Below are positions 34,382 through 44,498 of a stretch of DNA of 64,000 bases, piece by piece; the first letter of the stretch is position 1; each line of letters opens with the position of its first letter. Origin of the DNA: Nocardioides sp. Root1257 (GTDB lineage Bacteria; Actinomycetota; Actinomycetes; Propionibacteriales; Nocardioidaceae); NCBI RefSeq assembly GCF_001425175.1, contig NZ_LMDV01000008.1, positions 418,351-482,350 on the forward strand, given 5' to 3'. Under the pieces are notes generated by a model. It saw only the letters and a program-made list of their open reading frames with translations. It did no database searches and was not told where the DNA came from. The translations under genes were made by a program, and so were the position numbers.

Positions 34382-34876
34382 GTGGAGGACTTCGAGGCCT
34401 GGGTGCACGCGCGCGGCGGCGCGCTCGCCCGTACGGCGTACCTCCTGACCGGCGACGTCCACCTCGCCGAGGACCTGGTGCAGGACACCCTCGCGCGGGT
34501 CGCCCAGCACTGGCGCAAGGTCGGCGAGGAGCCGGACGCCTACGCCCGCCGGGTGTTGCACAACCTCGCGATCGACCGGTGGCGCCGACGGTCCGTGCGT
34601 CCGCGCGAGGTCGGCGGAGCGCACCCCGAGATCGGGGCCACCGGGCCCGACGTGGAGCGTCGTCTCCTCCTGCGCGACGCCCTCCTCCGGCTGACCCCGA
34701 AGCAGCGGGCGGTGCTCTCGCTGCGGTTCTACGAGGACCTGACCGAGGTCCAGACGGCGGCCGTCCTCGGCTGCTCGCCCAACACGGTGAAGTCCCAGAC
34801 CCGGACGGCGCTCGAGCGGCTGCGCGTCCTCGCGCCCGACCTGCTCGCCGAGCTCACCGAGGAGGCGCGGTCATGA
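34382..34876 (+). CDS. SigE-family ECF RNA polymerase sigma factor
   Basis: 164 aa. Region 2 is seen as 'ARTAYLLTGDVHLAEDLVQDTLARV' type helices with 'AYARRVLHNLAIDRWRRR', and region 4 as 'LTPKQRAVLSLRFYEDLTEV' followed by 'GCSPNTVKSQTRTALERLR', a complete helix-turn-helix. It belongs to the SigE-family ECF sigma factors. The start is GTG; no good ribosome site is visible. The stop overlaps the ATG of an anti-sigma-like membrane gene, so the pair is coupled. A second, similar pair is at 58768-60386. Confidence 0.9.
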   Translation: MEDFEAWVHARGGALARTAYLLTGDVHLAEDLVQDTLARVAQHWRKVGEEPDAYARRVLHNLAIDRWRRRSVRPREVGGAHPEIGATGPDVERRLLLRDALLRLTPKQRAVLSLRFYEDLTEVQTAAVLGCSPNTVKSQTRTALERLRVLAPDLLAELTEEARS

Positions 34877-36174
34877 CCCAGGACCTGCACGAGCAGCTCG
34901 ACGACCTGGTCGTCGCCGTCCCGACGTACGTCGTGCCCGACGCCCGCGCCGCCTGGACAACGGGGGCACGGCGGCGTACCCGTCACCGGATCGCGGTCGG
35001 CGCCACGGCGATCGCCGTCTTGGCCGTCCTCGCCAGCGCCGTGTCGTGGCTGCCCCACACCCTCGACCCGGCTCCCGCCGACCCGGACGGTGCCGGCGTC
35101 GACGGCTACCCCACGCGCGTCGACGACCCCTGGCTGCACCGGGACCTCCCCAGCCAGGCCGGTGCGTTGGCCGGCCTCGTCCGGGGCGGGAACGGGACGG
35201 TCGGCGCGGTGTCCCCGCGCGGCCGCGTCTGGGACGTGCCGCAGGACACAGGGCTCCACGACTTCCCGGTGGCGCTGTCGGCCGACGGCACGAAGCTCGG
35301 GTACCTGGAGGCGGACGACCGGTTCGTGCTGCGCGACCTGGTGACCGGGGAGACCACGGTCGCGCAGGGTGTCGACGACGGCAGCCTGGCTGGCTCGGGG
35401 TCGGTGGGGGCGCCGTACGCGGTCCGGCCGGGGCCTTGGGGCTACTGGTCGCCGGACGCCACCCACCTGTTCGTCGATGGAGGTGCGGTCGCCGAGGGCG
35501 ACGCCACCGGTGCGCTCCTCATCGACGCCGACGGCGCCACGACCGGGGTGTCCGGCCCGGCGATGCGCGGCGACCGCCGGCTCTCTCCGGCCGGGTGGAC
35601 GTCGGACGGCAACCTGGTCTGGCTGGCGATGAACTCAGACGGCGGCACGGCCGCGCGTGCGACGGTCGTCGTCACGACGACGAGCGGTCAGGAGGTGCGC
35701 CGCGTGCCGCTCCAGCTCCACGCCGCCAAGGGTTCGAGCCCGATGTACGGGTACGTGTCGCCCGCCGGCACCCGGATCGTCCTGGTCGGAACCCCTGACG
35801 TGTCTGCGCCGGTCTTCTCCCTCGCCGACGGACGGCAGGTCGGTGAGGTCGTCGCAGAGCTCCTCCAGTGCCCGGTGTCCTGGGCGGGCGAGAGTCCTCG
35901 GCCCGCGTTCCAGGGGAGCAACGTGGTCGCCGTGCGCGACGGCGGAGGACGTCCGCTGATCACGGTCGACCCAGCCTTCGGGGCGACCTGTGCGACCTGG
36001 GCCAGCGACGCCCTGTCGGGGGACGCCCGTCGAGGCGTGGTCGGCCGGGTGCTCGGGTCGAGCAACGCGTGGGCCGCCTGGCACTGGCAGGAGATCGGCC
36101 TCGGACTCCTGGTGCTGGGCGTCGCCCTGCTCGTCTTACGACGCCGCCGAAGGCGACTGGTGCCCACCTCCTAG
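34873..36174 (+). CDS. anti-sigma-like membrane protein with propeller-like domain
   Basis: 433 aa. The first 35 residues are cytoplasmic and basic. A transmembrane helix (about 41-62) leads to a large extracellular region of repeated 'SADGTKLGY', 'SPDATHLFV', 'TSDGNLVWL'-like blades, like a WD40/TolB propeller. A second transmembrane helix (about 408-426) with a basic tail follows. It overlaps the sigma gene by ATGA. The layout fits an anti-sigma regulator that senses something outside, but no classic ZAS zinc motif (HxxxCxxC) is present, so that role is inferred. Confidence 0.7.
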   Translation: MTQDLHEQLDDLVVAVPTYVVPDARAAWTTGARRRTRHRIAVGATAIAVLAVLASAVSWLPHTLDPAPADPDGAGVDGYPTRVDDPWLHRDLPSQAGALAGLVRGGNGTVGAVSPRGRVWDVPQDTGLHDFPVALSADGTKLGYLEADDRFVLRDLVTGETTVAQGVDDGSLAGSGSVGAPYAVRPGPWGYWSPDATHLFVDGGAVAEGDATGALLIDADGATTGVSGPAMRGDRRLSPAGWTSDGNLVWLAMNSDGGTAARATVVVTTTSGQEVRRVPLQLHAAKGSSPMYGYVSPAGTRIVLVGTPDVSAPVFSLADGRQVGEVVAELLQCPVSWAGESPRPAFQGSNVVAVRDGGGRPLITVDPAFGATCATWASDALSGDARRGVVGRVLGSSNAWAAWHWQEIGLGLLVLGVALLVLRRRRRRLVPTS

Positions 36175-36183
36175 GCTGAGCAC

Positions 36184-37599
36184 ATGGCAGATCAGCTGGT
36201 CGTGGGCTTCGACCTCGACATGACGCTGATCGACACCGCGCCCGGCTTCCGCGACGTGCTGACGGCGCTGGGCGGCGAGCTCGGCGTCGAGTTCCCGGTC
36301 GAGGAGATGACGAAGCAGCTCGGGCCACCGCTCGACCTGCTGCTGGAGCCCTATCTCGACCCCGAGGCGATCCCGGCCGCGGGTGACCGGTTCCGCACGC
36401 TCTACCCCGACCACGCGATCGTCGGGACGCCCGCCTTCCACGGCGCCCACGAGGCGATCGCCGCCGTACGCCGGCACGCGGGCCGCGTCGTGGTCGTGAC
36501 CGGCAAGTTCCCGGCGAACGCCCAGCTCCACCTCGACCACCTCGCCTTCGACGTCGACCACCTCGAGGGCTGGGTGTGGGGTGTCGGCAAGGCCGACGCG
36601 CTGCGCCGCGAGGGGGCGTCGATCTACGTCGGCGACCACGTGCACGACGTCGAGGGGGCGCTCGCCGCCGGCGCCCTCAGCGTCTCGGTGCTCACCGGTG
36701 GCTGCACGCGCGAGGAGCTCGAGGCGGCCGGCACCCAAGTCGTCCTCGACAGCCTCGAGGACTTCCCGGCCTGGCTCGACGACCACCTGCTCGACCTGCG
36801 CCTGGCCGCCCTCGACGCGGACCTGAAGCAGCGCGGCTCGGTGCTGGTCGCCTACAGCGGCGGCGCCGACAGCGCCCTGCTGCTCGCCGCCGCCGTCCGT
36901 GCCCTGGGCGCCGACCAGGTCGCCGCCGCCACCGGATACTCCCACTCGCTGCCGATGTCCGAGCGCGACCCGGCCCGCGAGTTCGCCGAGAGCCTCGGCG
37001 TCGAGGTGCTCACCCCGGAGACGCACGAGATGGAGCGCGAGGGCTACCGCGCCAACGCCGGTGACCGCTGCTACTTCTGCAAGGCCGAGCTGCTCGACGT
37101 GCTCACCCCGATCGCCGCCGAGCGCGGCCTCGCCCACGTCGCCACCGGCACCAACGCCGACGACCTCGTGGCCGGCTTCCGGCCCGGCATCCGCGCCGCG
37201 GCCGAGCGCGACGCGATCACGCCGCTCGCCGACGCCGGCCTCACCAAGGAGCAGGTGCGGGCCGCCTCGCGGCGCTGGGACCTCCCCACCTGGGACAAGC
37301 CCGCCGCCGCCTGCCTCTCGTCCCGGATCGCGTACGGCGTCGAGGTGACGCCGCACCGCCTCGGTCGCGTCGAGCGTGCCGAGGTCGCCGTCCGTGCCGC
37401 CCTGGCGGACGCCGGCCTGACCAACCTCCGCGTCCGCGACCTCGGCGACCGCGCCTCGGTCGAGATCGACGCCGCTCTCCTGCCGCTGGCCGCCGAGGTC
37501 GAGGCCGGGCTGCTGGACGCCGTACGTGCGGCCGGTTTCGACGGGGCCTCCGTCGACCCCCGCGGATTCCGTTCGGGATCCATGAACGAGTCCCTCTAG
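36184..37599 (+). CDS. HAD hydrolase fused to LarE sulfur transferase
   Basis: 471 aa in one open frame. Residues 1-205 are a HAD phosphatase: '[11 protein letters not shown]' (Asp10, Asp12), 'VVTGK', and the acidic motif '[11 protein letters not shown]' (Asp151, Asp155). Residues about 210-471 are LarE, the ATP-dependent sulfur transferase of nickel-pincer cofactor synthesis: PP-loop 'SGGADS' (225-230), 'RCYFCKAEL' (Cys296, Cys299) and '[11 protein letters not shown]' with Cys377 at the place of the sacrificed cysteine. Lone LarE proteins are about 270 aa, so the HAD part is an addition. TAGGCT six nt before the ATG overlaps the previous stop. No larB or larC lies nearby. Confidence 0.88.
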   Translation: MADQLVVGFDLDMTLIDTAPGFRDVLTALGGELGVEFPVEEMTKQLGPPLDLLLEPYLDPEAIPAAGDRFRTLYPDHAIVGTPAFHGAHEAIAAVRRHAGRVVVVTGKFPANAQLHLDHLAFDVDHLEGWVWGVGKADALRREGASIYVGDHVHDVEGALAAGALSVSVLTGGCTREELEAAGTQVVLDSLEDFPAWLDDHLLDLRLAALDADLKQRGSVLVAYSGGADSALLLAAAVRALGADQVAAATGYSHSLPMSERDPAREFAESLGVEVLTPETHEMEREGYRANAGDRCYFCKAELLDVLTPIAAERGLAHVATGTNADDLVAGFRPGIRAAAERDAITPLADAGLTKEQVRAASRRWDLPTWDKPAAACLSSRIAYGVEVTPHRLGRVERAEVAVRAALADAGLTNLRVRDLGDRASVEIDAALLPLAAEVEAGLLDAVRAAGFDGASVDPRGFRSGSMNESL

Positions 37600-37643
37600 A
37601 CTGCACGCCGCAGCATCCGAGCAACGAAGAAGAGGTCAGACCC

Positions 37644-38042
37644 GTGCCCACTGGCAAGGTGAAGTGGTACGACGCCGAGAAGGGATTCGGCTTCCTGTCC
37701 CAGGAGGACGGTCCCGACGTCTACGTGCGCGCCGAGGCGCTCCCGGAGGGCGTCGCCGCTGGTCTGAAGGCCGGCACGCGGGTCGAGTTCGGGATCGCGC
37801 AGGGTCGCAAGGGCGACCAGGCGCTGCAGGTGCGCGTCCTCGACCGGCCGGCGTCGGTCTCGCGCAACCAGCGCGACGCCAAGCGCAAGAAGCCCGACGA
37901 GATGGCCACCATCGTCGAGGACCTGATCCGCCTGCTCGACGGCGTCGGCGAGGCCTACCGCCACGGCCGGCAGCCCGACCGTCAGGCCGCCAAGCCGGTC
38001 GCGAGCCTGCTCCGCGCCGTCGCCGACGAGCTGGAGTCCTGA
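37644..38042 (+). CDS. cold-shock-domain protein with C-terminal extension
   Basis: 132 aa, twice the length of a plain CspA. Residues 1-67 are the cold-shock domain, beginning '[16 protein letters not shown]' (RNP1 'KGFGFL'). The RNP2 position reads 'DVYVRAEAL' where FVH is usual, so one aromatic and the His are changed. Residues 68-132 are a basic and then helical tail unlike the usual short Csp. A GAAGAGG ribosome site precedes the GTG. It may be an RNA chaperone with its own partner-binding tail. It ends 1 nt from a convergent MFS gene. Confidence 0.85.
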   Translation: MPTGKVKWYDAEKGFGFLSQEDGPDVYVRAEALPEGVAAGLKAGTRVEFGIAQGRKGDQALQVRVLDRPASVSRNQRDAKRKKPDEMATIVEDLIRLLDGVGEAYRHGRQPDRQAAKPVASLLRAVADELES

Positions 38043-38043
38043 C

Positions 38044-39402
38044 CTAGTTGCCCGTCCGCACGTCCCGGTTCATCCGACGGGGCGTGCGTGCCAGCACGAA
38101 GACCGACCACGCGACGAGCACGGCGGTCGCCACCCCGAGGCCGAGCCGGGGCGGGTCGATCGGCATCCCGATGCCGATGAAGCCGCCGATCACCCACGCC
38201 AGCTGGAGGGTGGTGTCGCTGCGCGCGAACGCGCTGGCCTGCACGCGGTGGGGTACGTCGCGCTGGATGGTCGCATCGAGGGAGAACTTCGCGAGCGCCT
38301 GACCGAGGCCCGCGACCAGGCCGAGCAGGGCGAGCGCGAGCACGCCGTAGAAGACGAAGCCGAACGTCACCACGGCGACGTCGGCGACCAGGACTGCCGA
38401 CACCGTCACGGCCGGGTTGATCCGCTTCAGCACCGACGCGGCGATGACGCCGAGGAAGTTGCCGGACGCGGCGCCGCCGACGACCAGCGCCGTCAGGAGC
38501 TCGGTGCTCCAGCCCTCGATCGGGTTCTCGCGCAGCTGGAACGCCATGAACATGATGAGGAAGCCCGACATCCACCGTGGCCCGCAGTTCGCGCGCAGCG
38601 CGTAGGCGACGGCCGGCGGGATCCGGACGCTGCCCTGCCGGGCCCGTCCCTCGGCGCTCCCGCGGAGCACCAGGTCTCCCTCGCCCTCGCTGGAGTCGAC
38701 GCGCGACGGCAGCCGGACGGCCGCGATCGTCGCCGCCACGAAGAGCAGGAACGCGTAGCGCAGCACCCACTCGGGTCCCGCCAGCGAGGCGAGCCCGGCG
38801 ATCGGCCCGGACACGGCGACACCCACGATCCCCGACATCGAGACCCGGCCGTTGGCCTTGACCAGCGTGAAGTCCCGGGGGAGCAGCCGCGGTACGGCGG
38901 CGGCCCGCGTCACGCCGTACGCCTTCGACGCGACGAGCACGCCGAGCGCGGCCGGGAAGATCCAGGGGGAGTCCGTGACGACGGCTCCGGCGAGCACCCA
39001 GCAGAGGAAGGCGCGGATCGCCATCGTCGCGCCGATCGCCCAGCGGCGGCCGTGCGCGAAGCGGTCCAGGAACGGACCGAGGAGCGGCGCCACGATCGCG
39101 AACGGCAGCATCGTCAGGCCGAGGAAGAGCGCGACCTGACCGCGCGCCTCGCCCGACGGCACCGTGAAGAAGAGGGTGCCCGCGAGCGAGATCGCCACCG
39201 CGGCGTCGCCGGCGGTGTTGAAGAAGTGCATCTGGATCAGCCGGGAGAGCCCGGACTCGCCGGCTCCCTGGGCCTCGGCGGCGCGCCGCGCCTGCCGCAT
39301 CGTGTAGCGACCGGCCCGTCCGGTCGCCCGTGCCGCACCCCCGAGCCCCCGCGTGACCCGGGCCCCACGACCCGTGGTCGGGGGACTGCCGGGCTCGTTC
39401 AT
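38044..39402 (-). CDS. MFS transporter
   Basis: 452 aa. About 50 residues of basic, cytoplasmic N-terminus precede the first helix ('FFNTAGDAAVAISLAGTLFF'). Twelve helices are likely, with 'GPFLDRFAHGRRWAI' as the first conserved loop. The form resembles proteins annotated as MFS exporters in actinobacteria; no substrate is evident. A long open frame extends upstream, but the ATG at 39402 (complement) has CAGGAT six nt before it, as other leaderless genes here. It is divergent from the DUF3027 gene. Confidence 0.82.
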   Translation of the reverse strand: MNEPGSPPTTGRGARVTRGLGGAARATGRAGRYTMRQARRAAEAQGAGESGLSRLIQMHFFNTAGDAAVAISLAGTLFFTVPSGEARGQVALFLGLTMLPFAIVAPLLGPFLDRFAHGRRWAIGATMAIRAFLCWVLAGAVVTDSPWIFPAALGVLVASKAYGVTRAAAVPRLLPRDFTLVKANGRVSMSGIVGVAVSGPIAGLASLAGPEWVLRYAFLLFVAATIAAVRLPSRVDSSEGEGDLVLRGSAEGRARQGSVRIPPAVAYALRANCGPRWMSGFLIMFMAFQLRENPIEGWSTELLTALVVGGAASGNFLGVIAASVLKRINPAVTVSAVLVADVAVVTFGFVFYGVLALALLGLVAGLGQALAKFSLDATIQRDVPHRVQASAFARSDTTLQLAWVIGGFIGIGMPIDPPRLGLGVATAVLVAWSVFVLARTPRRMNRDVRTGN

Positions 39403-39471
39403 GGGCCCATCCTGCCCGGTCGGACCAGCCCCGACCTGACATCGACGGGCCCGATGCGTCATGATTTCACT

Positions 39472-40248
39472 GTGATCACCATCGCGCGCCCGAAGTCCGA
39501 CTCCGCCACCGTGGCGGCGGTCGACCTCGCCCGCGCCGCCCTCGTCGAGGAGGTCGGCGCTGCCGACGTCGGCGAGCACCTCGGCCACGTGGTCGAGGGG
39601 GAGCGGGTCGTCACCCACCTCTTCGCCTGCAACCGCGCCGGCTACGTCGGCTGGCAGTGGTCCGTCACGGTCGCCCGGGCCAGCCGCACCAAGGACGTCA
39701 CGGTCGACGAGATCGTCCTGGTGCCCGGCGACGGCGCGATCGTGGCTCCGTCGTGGGTGCCCTACCGCGAGCGGATCAAGCCCGGCGACCTGTCGCCCGG
39801 CGACCTGCTGCCCGTCGACGACGAGGACCCGCGGCTGGTCCCGACGTACTCCTTCGGCGACGACCCGCTCGACGCCGACGAGAAGGCACAGGTCCGCGCC
39901 GTCGCGAAGGACCTCGGCCTCGGCCGGGTCCGCACCCTCGCGCCCGAGGGTCGCGAGCTCGCCGCGCAGCGGTGGTACGACGGCGACGGCGGCCCCGACG
40001 CCCCGATCGCGCGCTCGGCCCCGGACCAGTGCACGACCTGCGGCTTCCTGGTGCGCATCGCCGGGCCGCTGTCCGAGATGTTCGGCGTCTGCGCCAACGG
40101 CGACGCCAACGACGACGGCCGCGTCGTGTCGTTCGACCACGGCTGCGGCGCGCACTCCGAGGTGCGGCTGGCCAAGAAGCACGAGCCGCTGCCGCCGCCC
40201 GTCCCGGTCATCGACACGATGACGCCGGACGACGTCGAGACGTTCTGA
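39472..40248 (+). CDS. DUF3027 domain protein
   Basis: 258 aa from the GTG at 39472; an upstream ATG at 39454 would add six residues, but CATGAT six nt before the GTG fits the leaderless pattern. The sequence matches DUF3027, a protein common across actinobacteria: 'AVDLARAALVEE', 'FACNRAGYVGWQWSVTVARA', and 'PDQCTTCGFLVRIAGPLSEMFGVCANG' type cysteine pairs (two CxxC-like sites, likely metal-binding). The function is unknown. It ends 1 nt from a convergent DUF2530 gene. Confidence 0.85.
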   Translation: MITIARPKSDSATVAAVDLARAALVEEVGAADVGEHLGHVVEGERVVTHLFACNRAGYVGWQWSVTVARASRTKDVTVDEIVLVPGDGAIVAPSWVPYRERIKPGDLSPGDLLPVDDEDPRLVPTYSFGDDPLDADEKAQVRAVAKDLGLGRVRTLAPEGRELAAQRWYDGDGGPDAPIARSAPDQCTTCGFLVRIAGPLSEMFGVCANGDANDDGRVVSFDHGCGAHSEVRLAKKHEPLPPPVPVIDTMTPDDVETF

Positions 40249-40249
40249 G

Positions 40250-40564
40250 CTAGACGGGCTCCTCGCCCTCGATCTCGGCGATCGCGGCGTCCCGCTCGGT
40301 GCGCGCGACCCGGCGGCGCCGGCAGTACTCGAGCCCGATCAGGCCCAGGCCGACGCCGGCCATGCAGGTCCACAGCCACCACAGCCGACCGGATTCGTCG
40401 AGGCGCCCGTAGAACGGGAGCAGGGCGAGGAAGCCGATGAACCACAGGGCGGTGCCGACCTCGACGGTGCGTACGCCGTCGACGTCCAGCGGCTCGACGT
40501 CCGCGATGAAATAGGTGCGGTTGCCGAACTCGTGCTGCAGCGGCTGCGCGTCGTCGTACTCCAC
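40250..40564 (-). CDS. DUF2530 membrane protein
   Basis: 104 aa with two transmembrane helices (about 39-55 'ALWFIGFLALLPFYGRL' and 62-80) and a basic C-terminal segment, matching the DUF2530 family of small actinobacterial membrane proteins. The function is unknown. TAGCGT ends seven nt before the GTG at 40564, so I start there rather than at the GTG three codons upstream. DUF2530 commonly neighbours DUF3027 and purine permease genes, as here, and is divergent from the latter. Confidence 0.82.
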   Translation of the reverse strand: MEYDDAQPLQHEFGNRTYFIADVEPLDVDGVRTVEVGTALWFIGFLALLPFYGRLDESGRLWWLWTCMAGVGLGLIGLEYCRRRRVARTERDAAIAEIEGEEPV

Positions 40565-40611
40565 GCGAGACACGCTAGTCGACGCCTGCCGGGTCTGGAA
40601 TGCTGCGCCCC

Positions 40612-42048
<1,437 letters not shown>

Positions 42049-42053
42049 CCTGC

Positions 42054-42112
42054 GGGGTCGTCCGCCTCTCGAAGGTCTCCACACCCTCCTGAGGCGGACG
42101 ACCCCTCTCTTT
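42054..42112 (+). terminator. strong intrinsic terminator after the purine permease
   Basis: A perfect 15-bp inverted repeat (42054-42068 with 42091-42105) is followed by TCTCTTT (42106-42112), a proper T-rich tail. It is one of the few terminators in the window with a T-tract. It also separates the permease from the MarR promoter beginning at 42122. Confidence 0.85.
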
Positions 42113-42121
42113 GGCGGAATA

Positions 42122-42149
42122 GTTAGCAGAGGTAATGAGTTATGCTAAC
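42122..42149. promoter_or_regulatory. MarR operator/promoter
   Basis: The inverted repeat GTTAGCA (42122-42128) and TGCTAAC (42143-42149) overlaps a TATGCT -10 hexamer (42141-42146) that ends six nt before the ATG. MarR dimers bind such dyads, so this is probably the autoregulatory operator of the marR-MFS unit. Confidence 0.65.
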
Positions 42150-42152
42150 GAC

Positions 42153-42602
42153 ATGCCCACCGTGGAGAAGGTCGCCCGCACCGATGCCGGGCTCGCCGCC
42201 GAGCTGCGCCTCGGCGTGATGCGGCTGCGCCGGCGCCTGGCCGGCGAGCGGCACCCCGACAACGAGCTGAGCCTCAACCAGATGGGCGTCCTCGGCGTCC
42301 TGGCCCGTCGGGGCGAGCTGACCGTCGGCGAGCTCGCCGCCGCCGAGAAGGTCCAGCCGCCGTCGATGACCCGCACGGTCAACTGCCTCGAGGAGAGCGG
42401 CGACGTCGTCAAGAGCCCGCACCCGACCGACGGCCGCCAGGTCGTCGTCGGCCTCTCCGACCAGGGCCGGGACCGCGTGCTCGCGGACCGCGCGCGCCGC
42501 GACGCCTGGCTCGCCCAGCGGCTGCGCGAGCTCACCCCCGAGGAGCGCGCCGTGCTCCGCCAGGCCGCCCCCATCCTCGACCGCCTCGCCCAGCAGGACT
42601 GA
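42153..42602 (+). CDS. MarR family transcription regulator
   Basis: 149 aa. The winged helix is plain: 'LSLNQMGVLGVLARRGELTVGELAAA' then 'QPPSMTRTVNCLEESGDV' (recognition helix) and the wing 'SPHPTDGRQVVVGLSDQG'. MarR proteins repress neighbouring exporters until a phenolic or drug ligand binds. The ATG at 42153 fits the -10; the ATG at 42135 would lie in the operator. The MFS gene starts 12 nt after its stop, so the pair is an operon under the operator at 42122-42149. Confidence 0.88.
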   Translation: MPTVEKVARTDAGLAAELRLGVMRLRRRLAGERHPDNELSLNQMGVLGVLARRGELTVGELAAAEKVQPPSMTRTVNCLEESGDVVKSPHPTDGRQVVVGLSDQGRDRVLADRARRDAWLAQRLRELTPEERAVLRQAAPILDRLAQQD

Positions 42603-42614
42603 CCAGAAAGCAGC

Positions 42615-43880
42615 ATGAGCCCCACCTTCCGAGCCCTCCGCAACCCGAACTACCGGCTCTACCTCGCCGGTAGCGTCGTGTCGAACACCGGCACCTGGAT
42701 GCAGCGGGTGGCCCAGGACTGGCTGGTGCTGCACCTGCCCGGCAACAGCGGCACCGAGCTCGGCATCACGACCGGTCTCCAGTTCCTCCCGATCCTGCTG
42801 CTCTCGCCGTACGCCGGCGTGATCGCCGACCGCTTCCCGAAGCGCCGTCTGATGCAGCTGACCCAGGCGACGATGGCGCTGACGTCGCTGCTGCTGGGTG
42901 TGATCGCCGTGCTCGGCGTCGCGCAGACCTGGCACGTCTACGTGCTGGCCCTGCTGTTCGGAGTCGGGGCGGCGTTCGACACCCCGGCCCGTCAGGCGTT
43001 CGTCTCCGAGATGGTCGGCCCCGACGACCTCACCAACGCGGTCGGCCTCAACTCCGCCAGCTTCAACGCGGCACGCATCGTCGGCCCGGCCGTCGCCGGC
43101 CTGATGATCGGGGCGCTCGGCGGTGGACCCGAGGCCACGGGCTGGGTGATCCTGATCAACGCGTTCTCCTACCTCGCGGTCATCTGGCAGCTCGAGCGCA
43201 TGGACGTGACCCTGCTCCAGTCGCCGAAGCGCCGGCCGCGCGAGCCCGGCATGCTGGTCGAGGGCGTGCGCTACGTCCGCAGCCAGCCGAAGATGATCCT
43301 GATCCTGGTGATCGTCTTCTTCGCCGGCACGTTCGGCATGAACTTCCAGATCACCTCGGCCCTGATGGCCACCGAGGTCTTCGGCAAGGGTGCCGGCGAG
43401 TTCGGCCTGCTCGGCTCCGCGATGGCGGTCGGCTCGCTGACCGCCGCGCTGCTCAACGCGCGCCGGACCCGGATCCGGCTGCGGCTGGTGATCATCGCCG
43501 GCGTCGCGTTCGGACTGGCCGAGATCGTCGCGGGCCTGCTCCCGACGTACCTGACCTTCGCGCTCTTCGCCCCGGTCATCGGCTTCGCGGCGCTGACCAT
43601 GCTCAACTCGGCCAACGCCACGATGCAGACCGAGTCCGACCCCGCCCTGCGGGGCCGTGTGATGGCGCTCTACTTCACCGTGGTCATGGGCGGCACGCCG
43701 CTCGGCGCACCCGTGATCGGGTGGATCGGGCAGCATCTGGGGGCCCGCTGGACCCTGGTCGTCGGCGGGGCGCTGTGCGTGGTCGGAGTGCTCCTGGCGG
43801 TGGCGATCTACGAGCGGCTGCGACACGGCGCGGACGCTCCGCTGGAGCCCCACGACGAGGCTGCGCTCGCGCTCCGCTGA
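42615..43880 (+). CDS. MFS exporter, EntS/MFS-3-like
   Basis: 421 aa, twelve helices. 'RNPNYRLYLAGSVVSNTGTWMQ' opens the first helix as in the EntS-like MFS exporters, and 'GVIADRFPKRRLM' is the conserved loop between helices 2 and 3. 'GRVMALYFTVVMGGTPLGAPVI' lies in the second half. It likely exports a drug or siderophore-like molecule. It is regulated by the MarR protein 12 nt upstream. A short acidic tail ends the protein. No T-tract terminator is visible before the str promoter. Confidence 0.88.
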   Translation: MSPTFRALRNPNYRLYLAGSVVSNTGTWMQRVAQDWLVLHLPGNSGTELGITTGLQFLPILLLSPYAGVIADRFPKRRLMQLTQATMALTSLLLGVIAVLGVAQTWHVYVLALLFGVGAAFDTPARQAFVSEMVGPDDLTNAVGLNSASFNAARIVGPAVAGLMIGALGGGPEATGWVILINAFSYLAVIWQLERMDVTLLQSPKRRPREPGMLVEGVRYVRSQPKMILILVIVFFAGTFGMNFQITSALMATEVFGKGAGEFGLLGSAMAVGSLTAALLNARRTRIRLRLVIIAGVAFGLAEIVAGLLPTYLTFALFAPVIGFAALTMLNSANATMQTESDPALRGRVMALYFTVVMGGTPLGAPVIGWIGQHLGARWTLVVGGALCVVGVLLAVAIYERLRHGADAPLEPHDEAALALR

Positions 43881-43896
43881 GCGTGCCGTCGGCGTT

Positions 43897-43925
43897 TTGA
43901 CCGGGGTAGGGGCCCCGGGTAGTCT
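43897..43925 (+). promoter_or_regulatory. str operon promoter
   Basis: TTGACC (43897-43902), a 17-nt spacer and TAGTCT (43920-43925) make a near-consensus vegetative promoter. The start of rpsL is 197 nt downstream, leaving a leader of about 190 nt that includes a hairpin at 44073-44093 just before the ribosome site. Confidence 0.8.
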
Positions 43926-44072
43926 TTTTCCTTGTGTCTGGGACAACCGGACCGCTGTGCGTGCCCGGAATCGTTCGGGCGATCACGATGTTCCTGTCAG
44001 GCGACACGCCCGACCTCGGGGGCTAGCGCAGCGGGTTGACCTAGCACCGCCCGGACACACAGCTCCAACACC

Positions 44073-44093
44073 GTGCGAGCAGGGCGCTCGCAC
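44073..44093 (+). promoter_or_regulatory. leader hairpin before rpsL
   Basis: A perfect 8-bp stem (GTGCGAGC / GCTCGCAC, 5-nt loop) ends 18 nt before AGAAGGGG, the rpsL ribosome site. It could be a binding site for a regulatory ribosomal protein, or simply an mRNA stability element. The sequence alone does not decide. Confidence 0.45.
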
Positions 44094-44122
44094 TGATAGC
44101 AAACCAGAAGGGGAACCACCCG

Positions 44123-44497
44123 GTGCCCACTATTAACCAGCTGGTCCGCAAGGGCCGCCAGGACAAGGTGTCGAAGAACAAGACGCCTGCCCTGAAGGGA
44201 TCTCCGCAGCGCCGTGGCGTCTGCACCCGCGTCTACACCACCACCCCGAAGAAGCCGAACTCCGCCCTCCGCAAGGTCGCCCGCGTGCGCCTGTCGAGCG
44301 GCGTCGAGGTCACGGCCTACATCCCGGGCGTCGGTCACAACCTCCAGGAGCACTCGATCGTGCTCGTTCGCGGCGGCCGGGTGAAGGACCTCCCCGGTGT
44401 CCGCTACAAGATCATCCGCGGCACCCTCGACACCCAGGGCGTCAAGAACCGCAAGCAGGCTCGCAGCCGCTACGGCGCCAAGAAGGAGAAGAGCTGA
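44123..44497 (+). CDS. rpsL: 30S ribosomal protein S12
   Basis: 124 aa, standard length. S12 sits at the decoding centre. The conserved '[11 protein letters not shown]' start, '[17 protein letters not shown]' (Lys at the streptomycin-resistance position, the sensitive form) and '[20 protein letters not shown]' are all seen. Start is GTG behind AGAAGGGG. It is the first gene of the str operon; rpsG begins one nt after its stop codon, so translation is probably coupled. Confidence 0.98.
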   Translation: MPTINQLVRKGRQDKVSKNKTPALKGSPQRRGVCTRVYTTTPKKPNSALRKVARVRLSSGVEVTAYIPGVGHNLQEHSIVLVRGGRVKDLPGVRYKIIRGTLDTQGVKNRKQARSRYGAKKEKS

Positions 44498-44498
44498 T

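Noticed and set aside
43926..44122. tRNA or riboswitch in the rpsL leader
   Set aside because: No cloverleaf or known aptamer pattern could be drawn; only a simple hairpin near the ribosome site.
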